From contig NZ_JAVTTP010000001.1 in assembly GCF_032248455.1 (NCBI RefSeq), positions 2,478,501-2,542,500 of the forward strand: a stretch of DNA of 64,000 bases, written 5' to 3'. This DNA is from Pricia mediterranea. Lineage in GTDB: Bacteria > Bacteroidota > Bacteroidia > Flavobacteriales > Flavobacteriaceae. The notes below the pieces were generated by a model, which was not told the origin of the DNA, did not search any database, and was given only the letters and a program-made list of their open reading frames with translations. Made by a program: the position numbers and the translations under genes. Shown here piece by piece: positions 9,512-18,537 of this stretch (its first letter is position 1; every line of letters starts with the position of its first letter).

Positions 9512-10509
9512 TGCTTGAGAATATCACCTTCGCGAACCCGGAATTCTTTTGGTTGCTATTGTTGCTTCCCCTGGCCGTGCTGTGGTTTTTCTATAAACGT
9601 CGGGAACAGGTGGCATCCCTGAAAATGCCGAGCATTAAGGGGTTTTCGCAATCGGGATTTCTACCGCGGTTGAAGCCCTTGTTGTTTGTACTTCGGCTCT
9701 TGGCCTTAGCCGCCATAGTTGTGGCCATGGCGCGCCCCCAGACCGAGGACATTTCCACTCGAACGAAGACCACCCGGGGCATCGATATCGTAATGGCCAT
9801 CGACGTCTCGTCAAGCATGTTGGCACGCGACCTGAAACCGAACCGCTTGGCAGCGTTAAAGGAAGTGGCCGGTGATTTTATCAGGGAACGCCCGAACGAC
9901 CGTATCGGTCTCGTGGCCTATGCGGGAGAAGCCTATACAAAGACCCCGATCACGAGCGACAAAGCTATTGTGTTGAGTGCCCTACGTGAGATTACCTACG
10001 GAGAGCTGAACGACGGGACGGCCATAGGAATGGGGCTCGCCACTGCCGTCAACCGTTTGAAGGAAAGCAAGGCGGTGAGCAAGATTATCATCCTGCTTAC
10101 CGATGGAGTCAACAATTCCGGATTTATAGAGCCCCAGACCGCCGCCGATCTCGCCGTGGAATACGGAATCAAGACCTATACCATCGGTATCGGCACCAAC
10201 GGTAATGCACTGTCGCCGATTGCCTATAATGCGGACGGATCTTTTCGCTATGGCATGCGACAGGTCGAAATCGATGAGCCGCTTTTGAAAGATATCGCCA
10301 AAGTGACCGATGGAAAATATTTTAGGGCAACGGACAACGAAAAACTCGAGGCGATTTACGAAGAGATCAACAAGCTCGAAAAAACCGACATCGAAGAGTT
10401 CAAGTACTTTAGGTACGAAGAGAAATTCCGTTCTTGGGTGCTTTTGGCAGGGGGTTTGTTATTGTTGGAATGGATATTGAGACATACCCTTTTCCGGAGT
10501 TTTATTTGA
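9511..10509 (+). CDS. batA: BatA, VWA-domain membrane protein
   Basis: 332-aa inner-membrane protein with a von Willebrand A domain. There are N-terminal membrane segments at about 12-29 and 56-75 and a C-terminal one near 308-326. Between them the VWA domain has an intact MIDAS, DVSSS, with Asp98, Ser100 and Ser102, and LLTDGVNNSG further on. This is the standard BatA architecture. It is flanked by its partner batB only 4 bp downstream. The pair is thought to present the VWA domains to MoxR and the TPR proteins. The function in oxygen tolerance or envelope stress is known only from other Bacteroidetes. Confidence 0.95.
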   Translation: MLENITFANPEFFWLLLLLPLAVLWFFYKRREQVASLKMPSIKGFSQSGFLPRLKPLLFVLRLLALAAIVVAMARPQTEDISTRTKTTRGIDIVMAIDVSSSMLARDLKPNRLAALKEVAGDFIRERPNDRIGLVAYAGEAYTKTPITSDKAIVLSALREITYGELNDGTAIGMGLATAVNRLKESKAVSKIIILLTDGVNNSGFIEPQTAADLAVEYGIKTYTIGIGTNGNALSPIAYNADGSFRYGMRQVEIDEPLLKDIAKVTDGKYFRATDNEKLEAIYEEINKLEKTDIEEFKYFRYEEKFRSWVLLAGGLLLLEWILRHTLFRSFI

Positions 10510-10513
10510 GACC

Positions 10514-11560
10514 ATGATTCAATTAGACGAAAAAATATACTTCTATCTGCTGGGCATCCTCCCGGTGCTCATCGTCCTATTCTTGTTGCTGCAACTTTGG
10601 AGAAAGCGCACCCGGAACAAGTTCGCAGATACGGAACTGTTAAGACGCCTGACGCCGGACAGATCGAAATTCAAGTCGGGATTAAAGTTGTTCCTTTTTT
10701 TATTGGGACTCACCTTTTTGACCCTGGGGCTGGTCAACCCGAAAATCGGTACGAAACTCGAAACGGTCAAACGCGAAGGGGTCGATATCGTATTTGCCAT
10801 TGATGTCTCCAAGAGTATGTTGGCCGAAGATATTGCCCCCAACCGGTTGGAAAAATCCAAACGCCTGGTCTCCGAGATTATCAACCAATTGGCCAGTGAC
10901 CGAATCGGCATAATCGCCTATGCGGGACAGGCGTTTCCACAGTTGCCCATTACAACGGACTACGGGGCGGCCAAGATGTTCCTACAGAACATGAACACCG
11001 ATATGCTCACCTCCCAGGGTACGGCGATCGATCAGGCCATCGAATTGGCAACCACCTATTACAACGACCAAGAGCAGACCAATCGGGTGCTTTTCATCAT
11101 TTCCGATGGGGAAGACCATTCCGGTGGGTCGACCATCGATGCGGTGGAAAAGGCCACCGACGAAGGCATCCGAATTTTTACGATCGGTGTCGGCCAGGCC
11201 AAGGGAGCCCCCATCCCCATCAAACGCAACGGAGTGGTCGAAAGATTGAAGAAAGACAATAAGGGGGAAACGGTCATTACCAAATTGGACGAGTCGTTTC
11301 TCAAGGAAATCGCGGATGAGGGCAATGGCGAATACATCAACGGTTCGAATACCGAAGAGGCAGTGGAGTTTATAAAGGAACAGTTGTTACAGATGGACAA
11401 AAAGGAATTCGAGGCCAAACAGTTCGCAGAATTCAAAGACCAGTTCCAATGGTTTTTGGGACTCGGACTCCTATTTTTGTTTTTGGATGTGCTGACATTG
11501 GAAAAAAAGACCACCTGGCTGCGAAAATTGAACTTGTTCAACGAGAGGGAAGTGGAGTAA
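10514..11560 (+). CDS. batB: BatB, VWA-domain membrane protein
   Basis: 348-aa paralogue of BatA. Membrane segments lie at about 8-29 and 58-76, and a C-terminal hydrophobic segment at about 315-333 (WFLGLGLLFLFLDVL). The VWA domain has MIDAS residues Asp97, Ser99 and Ser101 (DVSKS), and IISDGEDHSG supplies the later metal-site loop. It starts 4 bp after the batA stop. A 174-bp spacer with a repeated AACCTTGAAC element separates it from batC, the largest gap in the operon, so an internal processing or termination site there is possible. Confidence 0.95.
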   Translation: MIQLDEKIYFYLLGILPVLIVLFLLLQLWRKRTRNKFADTELLRRLTPDRSKFKSGLKLFLFLLGLTFLTLGLVNPKIGTKLETVKREGVDIVFAIDVSKSMLAEDIAPNRLEKSKRLVSEIINQLASDRIGIIAYAGQAFPQLPITTDYGAAKMFLQNMNTDMLTSQGTAIDQAIELATTYYNDQEQTNRVLFIISDGEDHSGGSTIDAVEKATDEGIRIFTIGVGQAKGAPIPIKRNGVVERLKKDNKGETVITKLDESFLKEIADEGNGEYINGSNTEEAVEFIKEQLLQMDKKEFEAKQFAEFKDQFQWFLGLGLLFLFLDVLTLEKKTTWLRKLNLFNEREVE

Positions 11561-11645
11561 GATGAAGGAAGAAAGAAGTAAAGAAGAAGGACAGTTGAAG
11601 GAAGACGGGTGACGGGAACCATCGATTTCCCTGTCTCCAAACTTA

Positions 11646-11685
11646 AACCTTGAACGGCTGCGCAGCAGCGATTAAACCTTGAACC
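11646..11685 (+). repeat. AACCTTGAAC direct repeat, 29-bp spacing (copy A)
   Basis: AACCTTGAAC occurs at 11646-11655 and again at 11675-11684. The 19-bp core between them, GGCTGCGCAGCAGCGATTA, closely resembles the one at 36329-36347, where the two AACCTTGAAC-like arms are also exactly 29 bp apart. It sits in the batB-batC spacer and is non-coding. Confidence 0.7.
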
Positions 11686-11734
11686 AAATGCGGACTTGGC
11701 TGAAGTTCAAAAGTATCGATTGAAAAATACAAAG

Positions 11735-12580
11735 ATGAAACTAAAGGTAACATATTTTTTTATTCTAATAGGATGCTTGGCCTTCGCCCAAGACGATGAA
11801 AGCGCGAGAGAGAAGGCCCTTACCCAATCCAAAAATTTGACCTGGGAAGGGAACAAACAGCTTTCCGAGGATAAATTTGTAGAAGCGGAGATGGATTACC
11901 GCCGCGCTATCGCCAAAAGCGATGAAAATGCGGCTGCCCGCTACAATTTGGGAAACGCCTACTACCACAACGAAACCTACAGCGAGGCCTTCGGACGCTT
12001 TAAAGAGGCAGGGGAATTGGCCACCGATAAGGAAGAAAAGCACGTGGCCTACCACAACATGGGCAATGTGTTCATGAAGCGAAAGGATTATCAAAAGGCG
12101 GTCGAGGCCTATAAAGAGGCCCTGCGGAACAATCCGACCGACGACGAGACCCGATATAATCTGGCGCTCGCCAAAGAAATGCTGGAAAAAGAGGAGCAGA
12201 AGAACGATCAGAACGAGGAAAACAAGGACGAAAACGAAAACAAGGACGAAAAGGACAAGGATAAAAAAGAAGGAGATAACGAGGACAAGGACAAGGAGCA
12301 GGGCAACAAAGACGAAAACGATAAGAACGAGGAAGGAGACCAGAACGAAGAGCAGAAAGACGAGGACAAAGAAGGCGAGGGCAACGATAAAAAAGAAGAG
12401 AATAAATCCGAACAAGACGACCAAGAAAAACAGCCCCAGCAACGCCGTCCGGATCAACTGAGCAAGCAGCAAGTGCAGAATCTGTTGGAGGCCATGCAGA
12501 ACGAGGAGAAAAAAGTGCAGGAAAAAATTGACGCCCAAAAAGTCAAGGGCGCCAAGGTCAAGAATGAAAAGGACTGGTAG
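11735..12580 (+). CDS. batC: BatC, exported TPR protein with a very charged tail
   Basis: 281 aa. The start ATG 11735 gives a good signal peptide (MKLKVTYFFILIGCLAFA); an in-frame ATG at 11696 would add 13 unlikely residues ahead of it. Residues about 30-150 contain three TPR-like units (ARYNLGNAYYHNETYSEAF, AYHNMGNVFMKRKDYQKA, TRYNLALAKEML). Residues about 160-240 are a low-complexity run of Asp, Glu, Lys and Asn. A short basic and Gln-rich end follows. The antisense strand is open across this stretch only because of the skewed codon use. It likely acts as a periplasmic scaffold for BatA/BatB; this is inferred from family context. Confidence 0.9.
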   Translation: MKLKVTYFFILIGCLAFAQDDESAREKALTQSKNLTWEGNKQLSEDKFVEAEMDYRRAIAKSDENAAARYNLGNAYYHNETYSEAFGRFKEAGELATDKEEKHVAYHNMGNVFMKRKDYQKAVEAYKEALRNNPTDDETRYNLALAKEMLEKEEQKNDQNEENKDENENKDEKDKDKKEGDNEDKDKEQGNKDENDKNEEGDQNEEQKDEDKEGEGNDKKEENKSEQDDQEKQPQQRRPDQLSKQQVQNLLEAMQNEEKKVQEKIDAQKVKGAKVKNEKDW

Positions 12581-12629
12581 CCTTGGAAGAAATAGTCTCA
12601 CGTCCAATACATCGCTGTATAGAAGAAAA

Positions 12630-14411
12630 ATGATTTTGATAAAGAGCTACATCACCCTAATTCCCCTAATGCTTTTGGCCCTTGTGCTAAAGGCCCAGGA
12701 CAGTGATGCCATCACTTTCGAGATGCAGCTCAGTAAAGATAAGCTGGGCATCAATGAAAGGCTGCGGGTCGATTTTGCCATGAACAAAGACGGCGACAAT
12801 TTCAATCCCCCGGATTTTACCGGTTTTCGAGTGCTTCGGGGGCCATCACAGTCCATCAGCTCATCATGGGTAAACGGGGTGCGCAGTTATTCCAAGACCT
12901 ATTCTTATACCTTGGCGCCGAGATCTCAGGGTACGATTACGATCAAACAAGCGACCATCGTCATCGACGGCAAGACCTATAAATCCACTCCCAAGGAAGT
13001 CGAGGTCACGGCGGCCGTGGATAAGCCCAGTGACCAGATGACCGCAGATGATGTGGCCGACGAAAGCTTGCATCTGGTGGCCGAGGTCTCGAAAACGGCT
13101 CCCTATCTCAACGAGGCCCTGAGCGTGGTCTACAAACTATATGTAAGCCCCTCGATCAGTGTTTCGAACTATCAGCCCTTGGACAATCCGAAGTACAATG
13201 ATTTTTGGAGCCAAGACATTCCCGTTAAACGCCTTTCCGCCGAGAACGGCACCTACAAGGGCAAGCCCTATCGTTATGTTATCTTGAAAAGAGTGGTGCT
13301 CTATCCGCAAAAATCCGGAAAGCTGGCCATCGAACCGCTGTCTCTGGAGGTCACCGTTGACGTGCCCACGAACAAGCGCGATTTCTTCGGGGGCCGTATC
13401 TATTCACAGACCACCAAGACGGTCTCCGCGGGCAATCGTACGATTAACGTGAAACCCTTGCCGGAAAAGGGCAAGCCGGTCAATTTTAGCGGAGCGGTAG
13501 GGGCGTTCGATTTTTCGGTGACGACCAGTAAGACGGAGCTCAACGCGTCGGAATCATTACAGGCCAAGGTAGAGGTAAGCGGCAGGGGCAACCTAAAGCT
13601 TTTTCAACTGCCCGAACCCACTCTGCCCAGTGCGCTAGAGGTGTACGAACCAGAATTTGAGGAAAACGTGAGGACCACGCTATCCGGGTCCCGGGGCACA
13701 GTAAGTAATAATTATACGATTGTACCCTCCTATCGCGGAAAATACCCCGTGCCGTCCGTTTCGTTCACCTATTTTGATCCCTCGGCCGAAACCTATAAGA
13801 CCCTCACTTCCGATGAGATCATGATCAATGTGAAGGAGGGGCCGACGAGTGCGAGCGCCAGCTCCGATACCACTCCGGGCTTCCAGGGAAAACAATCCGT
13901 GACGACGGGCAGTCAATTTAATTTTATAAAATTGAAGTCCAACTTCACCGCTATCGGCACCAAGCATTTTTTCGGGTCCACCCGATTTTATCTATGGCTC
14001 TTGTTGCCCCTCTTGCTGATTCCGATAGCCATTGCCCTCGGAAAGAAACGGGAAGCGATCGCCAGCGATGTGGTCGGCAACCGCATACGAAGGGCGAACA
14101 GGCTCGCGCGGAAATATCTCTCGAAGGCCCGAAAAGAGCTAGGCAACAAGGAACCCTTTTATATTGCCTTGGAAAAAGGCCTGCACAACTATCTAAAGGC
14201 AAAGCTTAAGATTGAGACCTCGGAATTCAACAAGGAGAAAATAGCATCGTTACTGGAGGAGAAGAAAGCGGACGAATCGACCAAGGACGGTTTTATAGCC
14301 CTGCTCAAAAACTGCGAAATGGCCCGTTACAGCCCGTTTTCCGAAGTGCAGATGCAGCAGGATTACGATAGGGCCAGTGAGGTGATCTCGCAATTGGATA
14401 AACAATTGTGA
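12630..14411 (+). CDS. batD: BatD, oxygen-tolerance-family membrane protein
   Basis: 593 aa. ATG 12630 gives a signal peptide ending near KAQ at residue 23; the frame is open further upstream to 12528, but that part overlaps the end of batC and lacks a signal. A long exported beta-sandwich region contains the typical BatD strings RVLRGPSQS and YTLAPRSQGTI. It ends in a membrane segment at about residue 450 (FYLWLLLPLLLIPIAIAL), followed by a cytoplasmic helical tail with ARKYLSKARKEL. This is the standard BatD layout. The gene lies between batC and batE in the operon. Confidence 0.93.
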   Translation: MILIKSYITLIPLMLLALVLKAQDSDAITFEMQLSKDKLGINERLRVDFAMNKDGDNFNPPDFTGFRVLRGPSQSISSSWVNGVRSYSKTYSYTLAPRSQGTITIKQATIVIDGKTYKSTPKEVEVTAAVDKPSDQMTADDVADESLHLVAEVSKTAPYLNEALSVVYKLYVSPSISVSNYQPLDNPKYNDFWSQDIPVKRLSAENGTYKGKPYRYVILKRVVLYPQKSGKLAIEPLSLEVTVDVPTNKRDFFGGRIYSQTTKTVSAGNRTINVKPLPEKGKPVNFSGAVGAFDFSVTTSKTELNASESLQAKVEVSGRGNLKLFQLPEPTLPSALEVYEPEFEENVRTTLSGSRGTVSNNYTIVPSYRGKYPVPSVSFTYFDPSAETYKTLTSDEIMINVKEGPTSASASSDTTPGFQGKQSVTTGSQFNFIKLKSNFTAIGTKHFFGSTRFYLWLLLPLLLIPIAIALGKKREAIASDVVGNRIRRANRLARKYLSKARKELGNKEPFYIALEKGLHNYLKAKLKIETSEFNKEKIASLLEEKKADESTKDGFIALLKNCEMARYSPFSEVQMQQDYDRASEVISQLDKQL

Positions 14412-14435
14412 AAGCATCAATTTAAATAACATCCA

Positions 14436-15194
14436 TTGAAAAAACTAGGCTACATACTGATTTTCATCATGTCGTTCACGGCCTTTGCACAAAGCGACGC
14501 CCTGTTCAATCGGGCGACGGATGCCTATAATGACGGAAAGTATCAGGCTGCCGTTGACAATTACCTTGAAATTCTCGATAATGGCAAGCATTCCGCCGAA
14601 CTGTACTATAATTTGGGGAATGCCTATTACAAGCTCAACCAGATTGCGCCAAGTATTTATTATTATGAGAAGGCCTTGCTATTGAAGCCCAACGATCCTG
14701 AAATAAAAAACAATTTATCGTATGCGCGGAACATGACTCTTGACGCCATCGATACGATGCCGGAAACCGGATTTGCAAGAATCTATAACAGTTTTCTCGA
14801 TGTGCTTTCCTTTGATCAATGGGGCTACGTTGCCGTTGTTTTTATGATACTGTTCGTGCTGCTCTATATCGGCTTTTACTACTTCCGCTATTCCTCGCGC
14901 AAACGTTTGGCCTTTATATTGAGTACCGTCTGTCTTTTCCTTTCCATTGCGTCGGTCGTATTTGCCTACATGGAATATAAAGCCTTTCAAGCCGACCGGC
15001 CTGCCATCGTATTCGCGGAGCAGACAAGCGTTAAATCAGAGCCCAACAAAATAAGCCAAGAGGCTTTTGCCCTTCACGAAGGCACCAAAGTGAACGTACT
15101 AGACGAACTGAACGATTGGAAAAAAATCCGTATCGCCGACGGCACATTTGGATGGATTCCCTCGGAGGACATTAGGTTAGTGAAGGATTTTTAA
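14436..15194 (+). CDS. batE: BatE, TPR and SH3-like envelope protein
   Basis: 252 aa starting with TTG 14436 (no ATG gives the signal peptide KKLGYILIFIMSFTAFA). Two TPR units occupy about residues 20-95 (ELYYNLGNAYYKLNQIAPSI). Two membrane segments lie near 132-150 and 160-180. A bacterial SH3-like domain at about 195-250 contains VKSEPNKISQEAFALHEGT and FGWIPSEDIR. This TPR-TM-SH3 order is the recognised BatE form. It closes the bat operon; the next gene begins 60 bp later with a different character. Confidence 0.92.
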   Translation: MKKLGYILIFIMSFTAFAQSDALFNRATDAYNDGKYQAAVDNYLEILDNGKHSAELYYNLGNAYYKLNQIAPSIYYYEKALLLKPNDPEIKNNLSYARNMTLDAIDTMPETGFARIYNSFLDVLSFDQWGYVAVVFMILFVLLYIGFYYFRYSSRKRLAFILSTVCLFLSIASVVFAYMEYKAFQADRPAIVFAEQTSVKSEPNKISQEAFALHEGTKVNVLDELNDWKKIRIADGTFGWIPSEDIRLVKDF

Positions 15195-15254
15195 TATTTT
15201 CTTAACGTGCCACAATTAGAATTCCCTTATTTTTACCGAAATTTCAAGCTTACC

Positions 15255-15575
15255 ATGTCGAAGTCCCGCATGCATTTTATTCTCCTTGGTCTCTGGCTTT
15301 TTGCCATTACCGCGCCTAGCGTGACTACTTTGATTGATGTCGATGAACCTGTAATGGTCACGAACCTTACCGAGGAAGAGCACCAGGAACAGGGCAAAAA
15401 AGGTGCTGATGAAAAAAAGGTAGTCAATAGCGGATTATCCGATCTTTCGTTGTTATTCCTAAGACAACAGTCTGCTTTATTCAATCCCTATCTACTTCGA
15501 AACTCCGATCACAAAGCGGAAATCATTCTTCCGCCACCGGAACGGATCGCCTACGGGAAAGATTGTCAAGCTTAA
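15255..15575 (+). CDS. Small exported protein of unknown function
   Basis: 106 aa from ATG 15255; a GTG at 15207 is in frame but would add 16 residues before the signal peptide. A hydrophobic segment (HFILLGLWLFAITAPSVTTL) is followed by an acidic-basic stretch (EEEHQEQGKKGADEKK) and a Pro-rich end (IILPPPERIAYGKDC). I do not recognise the family. It lies between the bat operon and a carbonic anhydrase/SulP pair. The 203-bp gap after it suggests it is the tail of the upstream unit or a separate unit. Confidence 0.6.
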   Translation: MSKSRMHFILLGLWLFAITAPSVTTLIDVDEPVMVTNLTEEEHQEQGKKGADEKKVVNSGLSDLSLLFLRQQSALFNPYLLRNSDHKAEIILPPPERIAYGKDCQA

Positions 15576-15778
15576 TAGTCTTTTGTTTAGAACATAACCG
15601 GTAGAAATACCCGTGCTATTTTTTGAAAGATTCCCAGATTCCGTCTGGAAATATCGGCCATACTTTCCCGAATTTTTTACCCATTCTTACAGCTTCATTA
15701 ATTTTATATTTCATCAGGTTATTGGATTCCATCTGATAGGAACTCCGGTATTCACCTATTTACTTAAAATCAAGATAT

Positions 15779-16405
15779 ATGGATCTCAACAAGGTATTCA
15801 AAAACAACAAAAATTGGATCAAGGAAAAACTATCCGCAGATGCCGACTTTTTTGATAAGCTGGGCAAAGGCCAAAGCCCCGAACTGCTTTACATCGGCTG
15901 TTCCGACAGTAGGGTGACCGCCGAAGAACTCATGGGCATGGGCCCCGGGGAAGTTTTTGTACACCGCAACATCGCCAATATGGTCACCAGCATCGACCTA
16001 AACGTAATGTCTGTAGTGAACTACGCGGTCGACCATTTAAAAGTGGGCCATGTCGTGGTCTGCGGACATTATGCCTGTGGCGGGGTAAAGGCCGCTATGC
16101 AATCCGCCGACTTGGGCATCCTCAATCCTTGGTTGCGGAACATCCGGGATGTTTATCGCCTACATAAAACCGAATTGGACGAAATCGATGACGAGAATAA
16201 AAGATACGATCGCCTGGTGGAGCTCAATGTTCAAGAACAATGCGTGAATCTTATCAAGACCGCGGCCGTTCAAAAAGCCTACCGCGACCGGGGCCTTAGG
16301 GTATACGGGTGGGTTTTCGACGTTCGTACGGGCGAGCTTGTCGACCTCAACATCGATTTTGAGGGTATCCTTGACAACATCATGGAAATCTATCATTTGG
16401 ATTGA
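15779..16405 (+). CDS. Beta-class carbonic anhydrase
   Basis: 208-aa cytoplasmic zinc enzyme that interconverts CO2 and bicarbonate. The zinc ligands are Cys41, His97 and Cys100, with the Asp43-Arg45 dyad in CSDSR (41-45). VHRNIANMV and VCGHYACGGVKAAM are the usual family blocks. It lies 63 bp upstream of a SulP transporter in the same direction. Carbonic anhydrase-SulP pairs and fusions are known and usually interpreted as bicarbonate uptake or carbon supply modules; that role is inferred here. Start ATG 15779. Confidence 0.96.
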   Translation: MDLNKVFKNNKNWIKEKLSADADFFDKLGKGQSPELLYIGCSDSRVTAEELMGMGPGEVFVHRNIANMVTSIDLNVMSVVNYAVDHLKVGHVVVCGHYACGGVKAAMQSADLGILNPWLRNIRDVYRLHKTELDEIDDENKRYDRLVELNVQEQCVNLIKTAAVQKAYRDRGLRVYGWVFDVRTGELVDLNIDFEGILDNIMEIYHLD

Positions 16406-16468
16406 TGTTTACCACGGTTTTTTTATAAGGCCGAGATTAAAAATTTTGTAAACCTTGAAACATTCCAA

Positions 16469-18355
16469 ATGAAGAATATATTCTCAAATTTCAAGGGCGA
16501 TCTGTTCGGCGGAATCACGGCCGGCATAGTCGCCCTGCCCTTGGCCCTTGCCTTTGGCGTTAGTTCGGGCATGGGCCCAAGTGCCGGACTTTACGGTGCT
16601 ATTTTTATCGGTTTTTTTGCCGCACTGTTTGGGGGCACCAATACCCAAATATCCGGACCCACGGCACCGATGACTGCGGTAAGTATGGTCGTAATTGCCG
16701 GTATCGTCGCGGCCAACGACGGAAGCCTCGAAAAGGCACTTCCCGCTATTCTTATTGTTTTCCTTTTGGCAGGTCTTATGCAAATCGGACTCGGTCTTAT
16801 GGGTATCGGTAAATACATCCGGTATATTCCTTATCCTGTGGTGTCGGGGTTTATGACGGCCATTGGTGTCATAATTCTGGTCACACAGATTTTGCCGGCA
16901 TTGGGCTATTATCCCAAGGAAGACGCCGAATTTGTTGCCCGATATAAGCCCATGGCAGAAGAAATCATTCTCGAAAATATCCTAAAGGAAGAGGCCGGGG
17001 AAGGCATTTTGGTGCTGGAAGATTTTGAGGAAACCATCGAACGGGCCGGTACAGTCACTCAAGAAGACATTCAAAAGGAAGCCGCAACCCTCGCCAATAA
17101 AGAGGCCTCAGGGGTTCTTGGAGCTTTTAAGGTATTACCTAGGGCCCTAAGCAATATTAACTGGTTGGAGTTGATATTGGCCTTGGCCACGATTTTTATA
17201 ATTTATGGTTTTAAGCGGATTACCACCACCATTCCGAGCGCTCTTGTCGCCTTGGCGGTAGTTTCGGGAGTCGCTTATGGTTTTGGTTTGGATTACCGCC
17301 CCATTGAGCAAATACCCGGCGGATTTCCGATTCCCCACTTGGAAATTTTTACCAATTTCGAACTGGGCGCGCTTACGCCCTATATTTTTACGGCTTTGAC
17401 TTTGGCTCTTTTAGGTGCCATCGACTCGCTGCTGACTTCTGTAGTGGCCGATAACATGACCAAGACCAAGCATCGCCCGAACAAAGAACTGGTCGGTCAG
17501 GGTATCGGTAATAGTATCGCTGCTATTTTTGGAGGGATTCCCGGTGCGGGTGCGACCATCAGAACCGTAGTGAATATAAATGCGGGCGGGAAGACAAAAT
17601 TGTCGGGTATGATCGCAGGCATACTTCTGCTAGTCATTCTTTTGGCCTTAGGTCCGGTAGCATCGCAGATACCGGCGGCCGTACTTGCTGGAATTCTTGT
17701 AACTGTTGGCATAGGTGTAATGGATTACAAGGGACTCAAAGCGATACCAAGTCTTCCCAAGGACATGAGTATCGGACCCGTAAAACTCAGTTCCGAGGTG
17801 GTGATAATGCTTATAGTCTTGGTACTATCCTCAGTATGGAACCTGGTTTACGCCGTTGGGGTAGGATTGGTCATCGCCTCGTTGATGTTTATGAAAAAAA
17901 TAGGCGATATGACCGCACAGCGCTCCGATGTAAAAACCTTAGAAAAGGAACAGGGCTGGGCAGACGAGGCGGGCTTTCCGAAAAAACTAAAGGAAGAAGT
18001 CTTTATTAAACATCTTAAAGGTCCATTGTTCTTCGGTTCTACCAGCGATTTTCAGGCCTTGGCAAACCAGGTGCCAAGAACGGCCTCTACGGTAATCATA
18101 AGAATGGACCGTATGCAGTATATGGACCAATCGGGGCTGTACACGCTCGAAGATGTGCTTATCGACCTTCGAAAATCTGGTATCAGTATATTGTTGGTCG
18201 ATTTGCTCGATCAGCCGCGATATATGATGGAGCGGGTAGATGTCATTCCAGAACTGATTCCCGAAGAGCATATTTTCGAAACGTTCGCCGATTGCCTGAA
18301 ATGGATAGAGCTCAATATACAGGACAAGTACGATAAGGTTGCGGTGCCGGCCTAA
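16469..18355 (+). CDS. SulP-family anion transporter, probable bicarbonate transporter
   Basis: 628-aa inner-membrane protein. The N-terminal core has about a dozen hydrophobic segments, with the family block ALPLALAFGVSSGMGP near 22-37 and QISGPTAPMTAV. A charged hydrophilic insertion of about 70 residues (near 150-225) interrupts the membrane domain. The C-terminal STAS domain (about 500-600) contains the conserved MDQSGLYTLEDV. The immediately upstream carbonic anhydrase makes bicarbonate the most likely substrate, although SulP proteins also carry sulfate and other anions. A second, shorter SulP is encoded at 32093-33721. Confidence 0.92.
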   Translation: MKNIFSNFKGDLFGGITAGIVALPLALAFGVSSGMGPSAGLYGAIFIGFFAALFGGTNTQISGPTAPMTAVSMVVIAGIVAANDGSLEKALPAILIVFLLAGLMQIGLGLMGIGKYIRYIPYPVVSGFMTAIGVIILVTQILPALGYYPKEDAEFVARYKPMAEEIILENILKEEAGEGILVLEDFEETIERAGTVTQEDIQKEAATLANKEASGVLGAFKVLPRALSNINWLELILALATIFIIYGFKRITTTIPSALVALAVVSGVAYGFGLDYRPIEQIPGGFPIPHLEIFTNFELGALTPYIFTALTLALLGAIDSLLTSVVADNMTKTKHRPNKELVGQGIGNSIAAIFGGIPGAGATIRTVVNINAGGKTKLSGMIAGILLLVILLALGPVASQIPAAVLAGILVTVGIGVMDYKGLKAIPSLPKDMSIGPVKLSSEVVIMLIVLVLSSVWNLVYAVGVGLVIASLMFMKKIGDMTAQRSDVKTLEKEQGWADEAGFPKKLKEEVFIKHLKGPLFFGSTSDFQALANQVPRTASTVIIRMDRMQYMDQSGLYTLEDVLIDLRKSGISILLVDLLDQPRYMMERVDVIPELIPEEHIFETFADCLKWIELNIQDKYDKVAVPA

Positions 18356-18444
18356 TTGCTTCGTCGTTAGGTTTTGACGTGATCTGCCAGAAAACGGGGG
18401 TAATTGACGGAAGGTTTTGGGCGAAATAGACGGGGAATTTTATT

Positions 18445-18473
18445 TTCGTTGGTACACCAAAACCGTATCTTTG
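18445..18473 (+). promoter_or_regulatory. Putative promoter for the PfkB kinase gene
   Basis: TATCTTTG at 18466-18473 matches the Bacteroidetes -7 consensus TAnnTTTG. A TTCG at 18445-18448, 17 bp upstream, could serve as a weak -33 element. The predicted start of transcription lies about 60 nt before the ATG at 18538. Confidence 0.55.
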
Positions 18474-18537
18474 CAGAAATTTGGAATCAGCCGGCGAACG
18501 ATATTGCCCGCTGATTCCAAATACAACAAAACTTTCT

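Noticed and set aside
11765-12607. 280-codon open frame antisense to batC
   Set aside because: It is a mirror of the Glu/Lys/Asp-rich coding sequence and gives an artificial run of Leu, Val and Phe. The sense strand has a signal peptide and TPR units.
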